DNA from: an uncultured Spirochaetota bacterium
GTDB taxonomy: Bacteria > Spirochaetota > Brachyspiria > Brachyspirales > Brachyspiraceae
DNA: 64,000 nucleotides
Reading direction: 5' to 3'
NCBI GenBank assembly: GCA_944390575.1
Contig: CALXQJ010000003.1
Coordinates: forward strand, 62,001 to 126,000
Made by a program: the position numbers and the translations under genes
Shown: piece after piece, positions 16,035-25,290 of the stretch
Position numbering within the stretch: the stretch's first letter is position 1
Layout of the letters: each line of letters starts with the position of its first letter
Notes under the pieces: generated by a model
Told to the model about the DNA's origin: nothing
Seen by the model: only the letters and a program-made list of their open reading frames with translations
Databases searched by the model: none

Positions 16035-17903
16035 ATGTCTATAAAAGATGTTATAACATTAGAATGTATAGAAGTAAATTTAAAATCTACAACAAAAAAT
16101 GAAGTTATAGATGAATTAATAGAACTTTTATATAAAGCAGGCAAATTAAATAATAAAGAAAAATATAAACAAGCTATATTAGAAAGAGAATCAAAAGGCT
16201 CTACTGGTATGGAAGAAGGTATTGCTATACCACATGGTAAAACAGATGCTGTAAATACACCTACTATAGCAATAGGTATTTCTAAAAATGGAATAGATTA
16301 TGAGTCATTAGATGGAAAACCTTCTCAGTTATTTTTTATGATAGCAGCACCTGAAAATGCAAATGATACACATATAGAGCTTTTATCAAAAATTACAACA
16401 TTAGTATTAGATGAAGATATAACAAACAAACTTTTAAACTCTTCTACAAAAGAAGATGTAATAAATATACTACTATCAAATATAGAAGAAAGTGATGTAT
16501 CTAATTCATCATCAATAGAAGATAATAATTCTTCTTCATATTATGATGTATTAGCAGTAACAGCATGTCCTACAGGAATAGCACATACATATATGTCAGC
16601 TGATGCATTAAATAAAAAAGCAAAAGAAATGGGGATAAAGATAAAAGTTGAGACTAATGGTTCTACTGGTGTAAAAAATGAACTTACTGATGAAGAAATA
16701 AAAAATGCTAATGGAATTATAGTTGCTGCTGATAAAAATGTAGAGATGAATAGATTTGATGGTAAGAATGTAGAAATTGTTGGAGTTAAAGAAGCTATAA
16801 AAAATCCAGAAAAGCTTATAAATAATGCTATAAATAAAACAGCACCTATATATAAAGCAAACTCTACTTCTTCTTCTTTTTCTAAAAGAGAAAAGAGAGG
16901 TTTATATAAACATTTAATGAGTGGTGTATCAAATATGCTTCCTTTTGTTGTAGGTGGAGGTATTTTAATTGCATTTTCATTTATGTTTGGTATTAATGCA
17001 AGTAATCCAGAAGATCCATCATTTAATATGTTTGCAAAACTACTTAGTGATATTGGTGGTGGTAATGCCTTTTTCTTAATGGTTCCTGTTATGGCTGGAT
17101 TTATTGGTATGAGTATTGCTGATAGACCAGGATTTGCACCTGCTATGATTGGAGGTTTAATATCTCTTAATAATGGTGGTGGTTTTTTAGGTGGACTTGT
17201 TGGTGGTTTTTTAGGGGGCTATATAGTAGTTTTATTAAAAAAATTATTTTCTAAGCTACCAAGTAATTTTGAAGGTTTAAAACCTGTATTAATATTTCCA
17301 TTGTTTGGTATATTTTTTACTGGTGCTATTATGTATTTATTTATAGTAGAGCCTATAGCATTTATTAATAATGGTCTTAATGAGTTTTTAAAAAATCTTG
17401 GCACTGGAAACTTAATTCTACTTGGTACGGTATTAGGGGCTATGATGGCTACTGATATGGGTGGACCTATTAATAAGGCTGCTTTTACATTTGGTATAGC
17501 GGCTATTGCTGCTGGTGAATTTGCTCCACACGCTGCTGTTATGGCTGGTGGAATGGTTCCTCCTTTGGGTATAGCATTGGCTACTACTATTTTTAGAAAT
17601 AAGTTTACTCAAGATGAAAAAGATGCTGGAAAAACTTGTTATGTTATGGGGCTTTCATTTATCACTGAGGGTGTTATACCTTTTGCAGCTGCTGATCCTA
17701 TTAGAATTATTCCATCTTGTATGATAGGTTCTGCTATATCTGGGGCTTTATCTATGGCTTTTCATATAGAGTTAAGAGCTCCTCATGGTGGTATATTTGT
17801 TTTCCCTATTGTAAATAATCCTTTATTATACTTAGTTGCTATTTTAGTAGGAGCTATTATAACTGCTATGATAGTGGGATTAACAAAGAAAAATATTAAT
17901 TAA
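16035..17903 (+). CDS. fruA: PTS fructose transporter IIABC
   Basis: A 622-residue three-domain permease that imports fructose and phosphorylates it to fructose-1-phosphate. The IIA domain (1-150) has its phospho-accepting His67 in GIAIPHGKT. The IIB domain (about 170-265) has phospho-Cys178 in TACPTGIAHTYM. The hydrophobic IIC domain (about 285-620) includes the glycine-rich helices GGLVGGFLGGY and DMGGPINKAAF. Domain order and length are those of typical FruA IIABC proteins. AAAGGAG precedes the start. Last gene of the DeoR-fruK-fruA operon. Confidence 0.93.
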   Translation: MSIKDVITLECIEVNLKSTTKNEVIDELIELLYKAGKLNNKEKYKQAILERESKGSTGMEEGIAIPHGKTDAVNTPTIAIGISKNGIDYESLDGKPSQLFFMIAAPENANDTHIELLSKITTLVLDEDITNKLLNSSTKEDVINILLSNIEESDVSNSSSIEDNNSSSYYDVLAVTACPTGIAHTYMSADALNKKAKEMGIKIKVETNGSTGVKNELTDEEIKNANGIIVAADKNVEMNRFDGKNVEIVGVKEAIKNPEKLINNAINKTAPIYKANSTSSSFSKREKRGLYKHLMSGVSNMLPFVVGGGILIAFSFMFGINASNPEDPSFNMFAKLLSDIGGGNAFFLMVPVMAGFIGMSIADRPGFAPAMIGGLISLNNGGGFLGGLVGGFLGGYIVVLLKKLFSKLPSNFEGLKPVLIFPLFGIFFTGAIMYLFIVEPIAFINNGLNEFLKNLGTGNLILLGTVLGAMMATDMGGPINKAAFTFGIAAIAAGEFAPHAAVMAGGMVPPLGIALATTIFRNKFTQDEKDAGKTCYVMGLSFITEGVIPFAAADPIRIIPSCMIGSAISGALSMAFHIELRAPHGGIFVFPIVNNPLLYLVAILVGAIITAMIVGLTKKNIN

Positions 17904-18009
17904 TAATAGTATATAATATCTTTTTATATATAAGATTTGCAAAATTACTGTTTATATATTATATTCTAAGTTATTATAAATATATTATTATATAAGAGGT
18001 ATTTTTATT

Positions 18010-19014
18010 ATGGCATCTTTTATGGATAGTTTAAAAGAAAAAACAAAAAAGAATCCTAAAACTATTATATTAGCAGAAGGATATGATGAAAGACATATAC
18101 AAGCTGCTGTTATCTTAAAAAAAGAACAGTTAGTAAAGAATGTAATACTTATAGGAGATACAGAAAAAATTCAATCTTTAGCAAAAGCAAATTCTTTAGA
18201 AATAGATGATTTCGCAAGAATATTCGACCCTAAAGTAGAAGCAGATACTGAAAAGTATATAGATTTACTATTTAAAGCTCGTGAAAAAAAGGGAATGACA
18301 AGAGATAAAGCAAAAGAACTTATAGTTGATCATTCTATATATACAGCTGCTGCTATACTTGCAGATAATGGTGCTGATGGAATGGTTGGTGGTGCTGTAT
18401 ATTCTACTGGAGAGATGTTAAGATCTGCTTTATATTTAATAGGTCTTAAACCTGGTATAAAAACTTTATCTTCTACTTTCTTTATTGAAAGTCCTGATAA
18501 GTCTTTATTTGATGAAGGTATTGCTTGTTTTTCTGATTGTGCTGTTATACCTGATCCTACTGCTGAACAATTAGCTGATATTGCAGAATCTACTGCTGAA
18601 TCTTTCAAACAAATGACTGGTAAAGAACCTAAAGTAGCTTTACTTTCTTTCTCTACAAAAGGATCTGCAGAGCATGAAAGATTAGAAAAAGTGATAGAGG
18701 CTCGTAATATTTTAGAAAGTAGAAAAGTTAATTTTGCTTTTGATGGAGAATTACAATTTGATGCTGCTATTGTACCTTCAGTATCAGAGAAGAAAGCTCC
18801 TAATTCACCTATAAAAGGTGCTGCTAATGTATTAATATTCCCAGATCTAAATGCTGGAAATATTGGATATAAAATAGCTCAGAGAATTGGTAAGTGTAGT
18901 GCTATAGGCCCTATGCTTCAGGGTATATCAAAACCTGCTAATGATCTTTCTCGTGGTTGTTCTGCTCAAGATATTGCTGATTTAGCTGTTATCACTTCTT
19001 TACAATCTAATTAA
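18010..19014 (+). CDS. pta: Phosphate acetyltransferase
   Basis: A 334-residue enzyme, the usual length of the short Pta form, interconverting acetyl-CoA and acetyl phosphate for acetate fermentation. Seen are KTIILAEGYDERHIQAA at the N-terminus, the conserved GADGMVGGAVYSTGEMLRSAL region, and the C-terminal block NVLIFPDLNAGNIGYKIAQR with the following GPMLQGISKPANDLSRG, all diagnostic of the Pta/Ptb family. Acetate kinase is not next to it. It lies 106 bases after fruA and probably has its own promoter. Confidence 0.94.
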   Translation: MASFMDSLKEKTKKNPKTIILAEGYDERHIQAAVILKKEQLVKNVILIGDTEKIQSLAKANSLEIDDFARIFDPKVEADTEKYIDLLFKAREKKGMTRDKAKELIVDHSIYTAAAILADNGADGMVGGAVYSTGEMLRSALYLIGLKPGIKTLSSTFFIESPDKSLFDEGIACFSDCAVIPDPTAEQLADIAESTAESFKQMTGKEPKVALLSFSTKGSAEHERLEKVIEARNILESRKVNFAFDGELQFDAAIVPSVSEKKAPNSPIKGAANVLIFPDLNAGNIGYKIAQRIGKCSAIGPMLQGISKPANDLSRGCSAQDIADLAVITSLQSN

Positions 19015-19028
19015 TATATATAATTAAA

Positions 19029-19061
19029 AAGGGATATGCTTTTATAAAGTATATCCCTTAT
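19029..19061. terminator. Bidirectional terminator between pta and a minus-strand lipoprotein gene
   Basis: A 12-bp stem (19031-19042 with 19046-19057, one G-U pair) with core GGGATAT/ATATCCC. It is flanked by an A-run on the left and T-rich sequence on the right, so it can serve both convergent genes. Confidence 0.7.
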
Positions 19062-19064
19062 TTA

Positions 19065-20489
19065 TTAATCTATTCCATATTCTGTATCACTATCACTACT
19101 AATTACAAATCTATATGGATTATTAGGTAAAATCTTTATTAAGTAATTATATAATAATGTAGAACTCTTTAGAGATGAACTATTTGTATTATAATAAAAA
19201 TACTTAGGAAAATCTAATACATATTGATAGTATGCACTATTTTTTGAAGAAACAAGCTCCCCTATTTTATTATTTACTTTCCATAAAAAGTATACAGATT
19301 TATCTGTAAAATAATTGATATCTCTATTATTAAGAACAAAAGAAAAATTTTCAGCAGCCTTTAAAAAGTCATAATTATTATAACTATTCATAGCCGTCTT
19401 ATAAACTTCATAAGTATCACCAATACCCCTAAAGTCATTAGTCATATACCTAATATAACTCCAACCAACTATAGGGCCATAGTATGTATCATAACGAACT
19501 AAAGCCCAATCCTCATTCTCTCTCTCTTTACGATTATAAACATTAGTCTTTTTAAGAACTGTAACAAAGTCATAATTATATAACTTATAAAGTTCCTTTT
19601 CTCTAACAGTGCTTAAAGCAGGTATTCTATCACGAATAATAACACCATTACCAGTCACATAATAACTCTCTTCCATATTAGGACGCATATCATTTATTCT
19701 TTCTCTAACAGTCTTCATAATATCTGTATACATTTTTCTATCTCTATCATTCAACTGAAAGGGAAGTCTATCAGGAAAGTATGATTTATTATTTAAAATA
19801 CTCTCTTGTAAAATACTTGTTCTATATCTATCAGAAAATCGCTCTAAATATGTTAAATTTGTAATAAATTTACTTTTATCATTCTCAGAAGTTATAGCAC
19901 TAAATCTATGCCTTATACTAAAGAAATATACAAAATCCTTTAATGGAAAAGAACTCTCTTCATCTTCTAATATTCTATCAAATATAGCACCATTAAATGA
20001 ATATTTATTATCTTGTATTCTAATACCAAGTTGCTTATAAATATTTCTTAAATCTTCTATTTTTCCACTATCACTCCTTGTATTACCTTCTCCTATATTT
20101 TCAGATATTAATTTAGTGTAAAATGCTGTTATATATGATGGATCATTTTCTACTAAATATATTAAAGATTGTCCAAGAAGATAAGAAGCTTCACTTTCAT
20201 AATAGCTTGATGGGTATGTAAATAAAAATCTTGCTAAGGTTTCAAAACCTTCTTTATAGTTTGATGATAAAATTTGATTTCTACCCTTTATAAAAGTAGA
20301 AAATTCATTATAAGAACTTTGATTATTTTCATCCTCTGTCTTAGGTAATGTTCTTAAAAATTCTCCTAAATTACCATAATCTTGAGTGTTTTCTATAGTT
20401 TTAATTTTATAATAATCTCCTATAGATTCTTTTACATTACAAGAAACTAAAAACAATAAAGATAAAATTAAACAAACTCTTATATACAT
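19065..20489 (-). CDS. Lipoprotein with repeat-helical and SH3-like regions
   Basis: About 474 residues from ATG at 20489; an upstream in-frame ATG at 20501 touches the GGAG and is less likely. The signal ends LLFLVSC. The N-terminal third (FETLARFLFTYPSSYYESEASYLLGQ) looks like tetratricopeptide-type helices. A middle segment (YYVTGNGVIIRDRIPALS, later WALVRYDTYYGPIVGWSYIRYM) reads like a bacterial SH3 domain. The C-terminal part (YKTAMNSYNNYDFLKAAENFSFVL) is again TPR-like. SH3-like domains in exported proteins often bind cell-wall peptides, so a role at the peptidoglycan is possible but inferred. No named family is recognised. Confidence 0.6.
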   Translation of the reverse strand: MYIRVCLILSLLFLVSCNVKESIGDYYKIKTIENTQDYGNLGEFLRTLPKTEDENNQSSYNEFSTFIKGRNQILSSNYKEGFETLARFLFTYPSSYYESEASYLLGQSLIYLVENDPSYITAFYTKLISENIGEGNTRSDSGKIEDLRNIYKQLGIRIQDNKYSFNGAIFDRILEDEESSFPLKDFVYFFSIRHRFSAITSENDKSKFITNLTYLERFSDRYRTSILQESILNNKSYFPDRLPFQLNDRDRKMYTDIMKTVRERINDMRPNMEESYYVTGNGVIIRDRIPALSTVREKELYKLYNYDFVTVLKKTNVYNRKERENEDWALVRYDTYYGPIVGWSYIRYMTNDFRGIGDTYEVYKTAMNSYNNYDFLKAAENFSFVLNNRDINYFTDKSVYFLWKVNNKIGELVSSKNSAYYQYVLDFPKYFYYNTNSSSLKSSTLLYNYLIKILPNNPYRFVISSDSDTEYGID

Positions 20490-20591
20490 TATATATATCA
20501 TCTCCGCACTAAATATAATTTAGTTATTATAAAAGCTTCGGAATATTTATTCATTTAGTATAAAACTTTTTTACACAAGAATAAATAATTG

Positions 20592-21368
20592 TTAATTCAT
20601 ATTTTTTAGCATCTCTACTACTATCTTACTTGAATTATCAGAAGCAAGTGGTAAAAACTCTGCAAAACTTAACTCAGCATTTCCATCAGCCTTATCTGAT
20701 AAAGAACGAATAACTACAAAAGGAATATCAAATAAATAAGCAACTCTAGCTAAAGAAGCCCCCTCCATCTCAACAGCTCCAACATTAAATCTACTATTTA
20801 TAGATGATATCTTATTTTCATCTTGTATAAATTGATCACCTGTAGCTATAGAATCTATATAAACAAGATAATCTTCTTCTATAACCTTATTCGCACTATT
20901 AAAAGCTAATGTAACTAAATCTTCATCTGCCTTATAAAATATATTATCATTAGTATCCCCAGTATCTAAATCATGTTCTACTAAAGCCTCAGAAATAACA
21001 ATATCTCCTATATCATAATCACTTTTAGCTCCACCAGCAACACCTGTAAATATTATTTTCTCTACATTAAACTCTTCTAAAGCAATAGTAGTAGCAATAG
21101 CAGCATTAACCTTACCAACCCCAGACTTAAATAATACAACATCCTTACCTTCTAATTTACCTAAATAATAATTAATACCAGCTATATTTACTTCTTTTGT
21201 ATTTGATAACATATTCTTTAAATTTTCTATCTCTCTATCTAATGCCCCAACTATAGCAATAGTTTTCTTAGATTCTAATGTATCTCTACTCGAAGAATTA
21301 GAACAAGATAATATAAAAAATAAAATTAGTACAAAAAAGTTAATATTATTGATTTTAAAGTTTTTCAT
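20592..21368 (-). CDS. MTA/SAH nucleosidase, exported lipoprotein form
   Basis: A 258-residue protein combining a lipoprotein signal (hydrophobic to FFILSC, Cys22) with a full MTA/SAH nucleosidase domain. The enzyme splits 5'-methylthioadenosine and S-adenosylhomocysteine to adenine plus the thio-sugar. Catalytic residues are intact: Glu46 in GALDREIENL, Glu202 in GAVEMEGAS, Asp225 in SLSDKAD. Borrelia is known to carry exported nucleosidases of this family beside a cytosolic one, and the same arrangement is seen here. Outside the cytoplasm it could salvage purine from host nucleosides. It is a close paralogue of the next gene upstream. Confidence 0.87.
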   Translation of the reverse strand: MKNFKINNINFFVLILFFILSCSNSSSRDTLESKKTIAIVGALDREIENLKNMLSNTKEVNIAGINYYLGKLEGKDVVLFKSGVGKVNAAIATTIALEEFNVEKIIFTGVAGGAKSDYDIGDIVISEALVEHDLDTGDTNDNIFYKADEDLVTLAFNSANKVIEEDYLVYIDSIATGDQFIQDENKISSINSRFNVGAVEMEGASLARVAYLFDIPFVVIRSLSDKADGNAELSFAEFLPLASDNSSKIVVEMLKNMN

Positions 21369-21495
21369 AACATATTCCTTAAGTATATAAAATTAATTTA
21401 ATGAAAAATAATTTTACTATACTAATATTGTATTGTCAAGTTTATATTACTATAAACAGTAATATAAACTCAGCATCTAATTAAAATAATAAAAC

Positions 21496-22197
21496 TTAAT
21501 TAATATTTTTAAGCATCTCAACTACTATCTTAGTAGAGTTCTCTGCTGCTTTTGAAACAAACTTTGGAAAATCTACTAAAGCGTCACTATCTGCCTTATC
21601 AGAAAGAGAACGTATAATAACAAAAGGAACTTTATACATCAAAGCAACATGTGCCACAGAAGCTCCTTCCATCTCAATAGCACCAGCATTAAACTTATTA
21701 TGTATAGCTTTAACTTTATCATTTTGACCTACAAACTGATCGCCTGTAGCAATAGTATCTATATAAACAGCATTTTCTGTGATGACACTATTTGCAGAGA
21801 TTTTAGCAAGATTAACTAAAAACTCATCAGCAGGATAATAATTCTTATCATAGCCTTTTACTAAAATAGTAAGCTCATCACCATCTAAATCTGAAGTGTC
21901 GAAGTCGTGCTCTATTAAATCTTTAGAAATAACAATATCTCCTATATTGTATTCTGGATTAGCACCACCAGCTACACCAGTAAAAATAATTTTTTTAGCT
22001 CCAAATTTTTCTATAGCAATAGTAGTAGAAATAGCAGCATTAACCTTACCAATACCAGATTTTAAAAGTAAAACCTCTTTATCACAAAGTATACCTTTAT
22101 AATATGTAATACCGGCAACCTCTACTTCTTCAACATCACTCATCATAGACTTAAAATTAGAAATCTCAATATCCATAGCACCAATTATAGCTATCAT
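21496..22197 (-). CDS. mtnN: MTA/SAH nucleosidase, cytosolic form
   Basis: A 233-residue enzyme without a signal peptide, starting MIAIIGAMDIEI behind AGGAG. It has the family length and active-site set: Glu11, Glu177 in GAIEMEGAS, Asp200 in SLSDKAD. It recycles 5'-methylthioadenosine and S-adenosylhomocysteine and so relieves product inhibition of methyltransferases. It lies 127 bases upstream of the lipoprotein paralogue, in the same direction; the A/T-rich gap is large enough for a second promoter. High similarity across most of the length shows the pair arose by duplication. Confidence 0.92.
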   Translation of the reverse strand: MIAIIGAMDIEISNFKSMMSDVEEVEVAGITYYKGILCDKEVLLLKSGIGKVNAAISTTIAIEKFGAKKIIFTGVAGGANPEYNIGDIVISKDLIEHDFDTSDLDGDELTILVKGYDKNYYPADEFLVNLAKISANSVITENAVYIDTIATGDQFVGQNDKVKAIHNKFNAGAIEMEGASVAHVALMYKVPFVIIRSLSDKADSDALVDFPKFVSKAAENSTKIVVEMLKNIN

Positions 22198-22311
22198 TAT
22201 ATAATCTCCTAAATAAAATATTATATAGTTACATAATAAACTATTATTCCATTTTTTGAAAATTCAAATTATAATCTACCCTCTCAAATAAATTAAAATG
22301 GAAATATCATA

Positions 22312-22740
22312 ATGACAAAAAATAGAAAAATAGAAAAAATTTATAATTATAATATTAAAACTATATGGAAAGCATTAACTGACAATAAAATATTAAATCA
22401 ATGGTTAATGGAAAATAATTTTGAAGCTAATATAGAACATCAATTTACATTTACATATAAACCAAGATTTGGCTGGGATGGTAAAGTTTATTGTAAAGTA
22501 TTAGAAGTAAAAGAACCTAATATATTATCTTATACTTGGAAAGGTAGTAATAAAAAAGGAGAAATAGAAACAATAGTTAAATTTACCTTAGAAGAGAAAA
22601 ACAATAATACCACTTTATTAAAGTTAGAACATACAGGTTTTAGAGGTATTAATGGTTTATTTGTAGGAACACTTCTTAATGCAGGGTGGAAAAAGTTATT
22701 AAGTAGTAATCTTGAAAATATTCTAAAAGAAGTAAAATAA
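22312..22740 (+). CDS. SRPBCC/AHSA1-like domain protein
   Basis: A 142-residue single-domain protein. The N-terminus (IEKIYNYNIKTIWKALTDNKILNQWLMEN) and the pattern of a Gly-rich strand (FGWDGKVYCKVLEVKEPNILSYTWKG), TTLLKLEHTGF and a long C-terminal helix are those of the Aha1/CalC-type START-like family. Members bind hydrophobic ligands or act as small accessory proteins, and the ligand cannot be predicted. It has a weak ribosome site and stands alone, facing rnpB. Confidence 0.75.
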   Translation: MTKNRKIEKIYNYNIKTIWKALTDNKILNQWLMENNFEANIEHQFTFTYKPRFGWDGKVYCKVLEVKEPNILSYTWKGSNKKGEIETIVKFTLEEKNNNTTLLKLEHTGFRGINGLFVGTLLNAGWKKLLSSNLENILKEVK

Positions 22741-22746
22741 TAAAAT

Positions 22747-23095
22747 AAGCGGAGCTATAAGCCGTATTCTGTCATTTAAGGTAAACATTTATCTACTCAT
22801 AACATCACTGCTATGCTCAAGCGAGCTACCTGAGACTATTCGAAAAGGGCTAATCTAATATCGTCTCCATTTGCTCTTGCCTCTTGTGGGGTTTACAATG
22901 CCATTTATGTTGCCATAAATGCGGTAAGCTCTTACCTCACCTTTTCACCATTACCTACAATAAATAGGCTGTATACTTTCTGTTGCACTTTCCATAGACT
23001 TACATCTTCAAGCCGTTAGCTTGCACAAAGCCCTTTAGAGGTACGGACTTTCCTCAATATTAATCACTCTAATACTGCGTTTACCCACTCCGCTT
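22747..23095 (-). ncRNA. rnpB: RNase P RNA (M1 RNA), class A
   Basis: About 349 bases. Read on the minus strand, the 5' arm AAGCGGAG (23095-23088) pairs perfectly with the 3' arm CTCCGCTT (22754-22747) to form helix P1. The universal CR-I core GAGGAAAGTCCG lies at 23055-23044. The 3' core ACAGAATACGGCTTA (about 22771-22757) is also present. Together these identify the catalytic RNA that matures tRNA 5' ends. Helix ends are taken from P1, so the boundaries are good to a few bases. Confidence 0.95.
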
Positions 23096-23105
23096 TGGGT
23101 TTTAA

Positions 23106-23131
23106 TTTATAATAAAAATAAAAATTGTCAA
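23106..23131 (-). promoter_or_regulatory. rnpB promoter
   Basis: On the minus strand TTGACA (23131-23126) is a perfect -35 box, followed at 14-16 bases by TATAAATT as the -10 region, placing the transcript start within a few bases of the predicted RNA 5' end. Confidence 0.6.
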
Positions 23132-23179
23132 TAAATTTTATTATTGAATTTTAATAAGAATTGATATATAGTTTATAAT

Positions 23180-25249
23180 ATGGAAATTTATACTAAAGAC
23201 AAGACAAGACAAGACAAGACAAGACAAGACAAGACAAGACAAGACAAGACAAGACAAGACAAGACAAGACAAGACAAGACAAGACAAGAACTTTTATATA
23301 AAATACTCATAATAATATTTATATCTACAACATTAACTATAATAATATTATCAATTTTAGGAAGAAAAGAACGGATAGGATATTTAGATAATCCTACTCT
23401 TAATAATGAAGAAACATTGGAAATAAATAATATAGTTTACACTAATATTATTTATACTAATAAAAAAAATGAAATTACAAATAAAACTATAATAAATTAT
23501 ACAAACGAATTCTTATCAAATGAAGATGTATCTAAATATATATTAAAGAATGAAGAAATAACTAATTATATATACAACTTCAAAATAGGATACTACAGTA
23601 AAATATTCAAACATAGTGATATTTATGGTGTATATCCAAACACAAATAAAATATTACAAGATTATAACTTCATAAAAAATATAACAATAAATGATGGTAG
23701 TCCTTTTGGAAAATTTACATCAAAAAACTTAATAACAAAAATATATTATATTAAATATAAACTTTATATAAAAAAATATATTATTATTACAATAATGATA
23801 ATGATTATATTTATTATTTTTAAATACTTTATTATAAAATATAATAATAAATATACTTCATTTATAGAATATAGTTTATATATATCTTTTATATTAGCAA
23901 CTATACAATTTTGGATATTTTATCCAGGATATATGTTTAATCCAGATATTTGGGTATCTATATTTGAAGCTGTAGAAAATAATTATACAAATGCAAACCC
24001 ATTTATAATAGCAAAATTTTTACATGTAATGTATCATTTTTTTGGATATAATACATACTACGTATTAATACTAAATTTAATATTATGGTATTCATCTTTA
24101 AATATCATTATTATAGGTTTGTATATAAAATACAATAATAAATTTATAATACTACTATATTTAATAAGTTTTCTATATAATATATACATTATGAATATAA
24201 CTCATTTACGAGATTCTACATCTTCTTTAATTTTATTTTTAGCAATTTCAATTATTATATTTCAAACATTAGTATATAATAAGTATAATAATAAAATATT
24301 CACAATAATCCTAATGTTAACTTCTATTATTTTATTAATAATATCTATGTTTTGGAGGCATAATTTTATAGTATCTATATATCCAATATTTACTATATAT
24401 GCATATAAATTTTTAATAAAAAATAATAGTAGAAAATATATACTCAGATATATTACTTATATGATTATAATAGCTATATTTCTTATATCTATATATAAAG
24501 TAGTTCCATATTTATTTTTAGGAAAAAATGGAAATAATACTAGAACAGAATTAACATACCACTTATTTTACCTACAAATATTTGGAATGGCATATTACTC
24601 AGACGACTATTCAATTATCCCACAAAATTGGTATTATAATAATATAAACTCCAATGACTTAAAAAATTTATATATAAATAATAATTCTTATGCAGATATT
24701 TTTCCTATTTATATAAATAAAAATAATACAAAAAATGTATCCCAAATTTGGATTAAATATATAATAAAGCATCCATTATCATACTTAAAACATATTATAC
24801 CATTTACAAAAAAAATGTGGATACAAAAACCCTATAAACTAGGTGTATATTATATACAAAATGAAATTACAAAATCAAGCAACTGGATAAGTGAAAATTC
24901 TAAATACAAACTTTTTAATATAACAAAAATAAGGTTCTCAAATATAAGAAAAAATATATATAAATATATAATATTAAATTTTATAGACTTTAATACAATT
25001 TATTATATACTAGTATCTTTTATAATTTTAATAACATCATTATCTTTTTTAAAAAAATATAAGAATGAATTACTAATTATATCAACATCAATATCATTAT
25101 CTTCCATTATGACAGCATTAATAGTAGCACTATTTTCACCTGTAATTCATTTCAGATATATATACCCTGTAATACCAATAACAATTATAGCATTAATATC
25201 TTTCATAACATTTTTATATGATGAAATTATTGCAAAAAATAAAAATTAG
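23180..25249 (+). CDS. Phase-variable multi-spanning membrane protein, probable GT-C-type glycosyltransferase
   Basis: A 689-residue protein. Residues 8-41 are repeats of KTRQD, encoded by an 18-copy AAGAC tract; loss or gain of one unit shifts the frame. After the tract comes a membrane helix (about 43-66), a loop of some 120 residues, and then about ten further membrane helices. The loop-helix motif YPGYMFNPDIWVSIFEAVENN resembles GT-C family membrane glycosyltransferases that use lipid-linked donors, and a GT2 gene follows after 41 bases. I cannot assign donor or acceptor. There is no ribosome site before the ATG, and TATAAT abuts it, so expression control is unusual. In this sequence the frame is open. 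Confidence 0.65.
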   Translation: MEIYTKDKTRQDKTRQDKTRQDKTRQDKTRQDKTRQELLYKILIIIFISTTLTIIILSILGRKERIGYLDNPTLNNEETLEINNIVYTNIIYTNKKNEITNKTIINYTNEFLSNEDVSKYILKNEEITNYIYNFKIGYYSKIFKHSDIYGVYPNTNKILQDYNFIKNITINDGSPFGKFTSKNLITKIYYIKYKLYIKKYIIITIMIMIIFIIFKYFIIKYNNKYTSFIEYSLYISFILATIQFWIFYPGYMFNPDIWVSIFEAVENNYTNANPFIIAKFLHVMYHFFGYNTYYVLILNLILWYSSLNIIIIGLYIKYNNKFIILLYLISFLYNIYIMNITHLRDSTSSLILFLAISIIIFQTLVYNKYNNKIFTIILMLTSIILLIISMFWRHNFIVSIYPIFTIYAYKFLIKNNSRKYILRYITYMIIIAIFLISIYKVVPYLFLGKNGNNTRTELTYHLFYLQIFGMAYYSDDYSIIPQNWYYNNINSNDLKNLYINNNSYADIFPIYINKNNTKNVSQIWIKYIIKHPLSYLKHIIPFTKKMWIQKPYKLGVYYIQNEITKSSNWISENSKYKLFNITKIRFSNIRKNIYKYIILNFIDFNTIYYILVSFIILITSLSFLKKYKNELLIISTSISLSSIMTALIVALFSPVIHFRYIYPVIPITIIALISFITFLYDEIIAKNKN
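23196..23289 (+). repeat. Pentanucleotide tract, 18 full AAGAC units
   Basis: Eighteen uninterrupted AAGAC units (23196-23285) plus AAGA lie inside codons 6-41 of the membrane protein gene. All three reading frames of the tract are open (they cycle through K, T, R, Q, D). Past the tract, the two other frames stop within about 9 codons. This is the standard design of a slipped-strand on/off switch. Confidence 0.97.
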
Positions 25250-25290
25250 TGATAGATTTTATAATTAAAAAGTAATTAGGACTCTATACA

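Noticed and set aside
22750-23100. Possible small protein genes in the gap before the repeat-bearing gene
   Set aside because: The stretch is fully explained by RNase P RNA, with its paired ends and conserved cores.
23196-23289. CRISPR-like or satellite array at the AAGAC tract
   Set aside because: The repeats are pure pentamers with no spacers and lie in frame within a long open gene.
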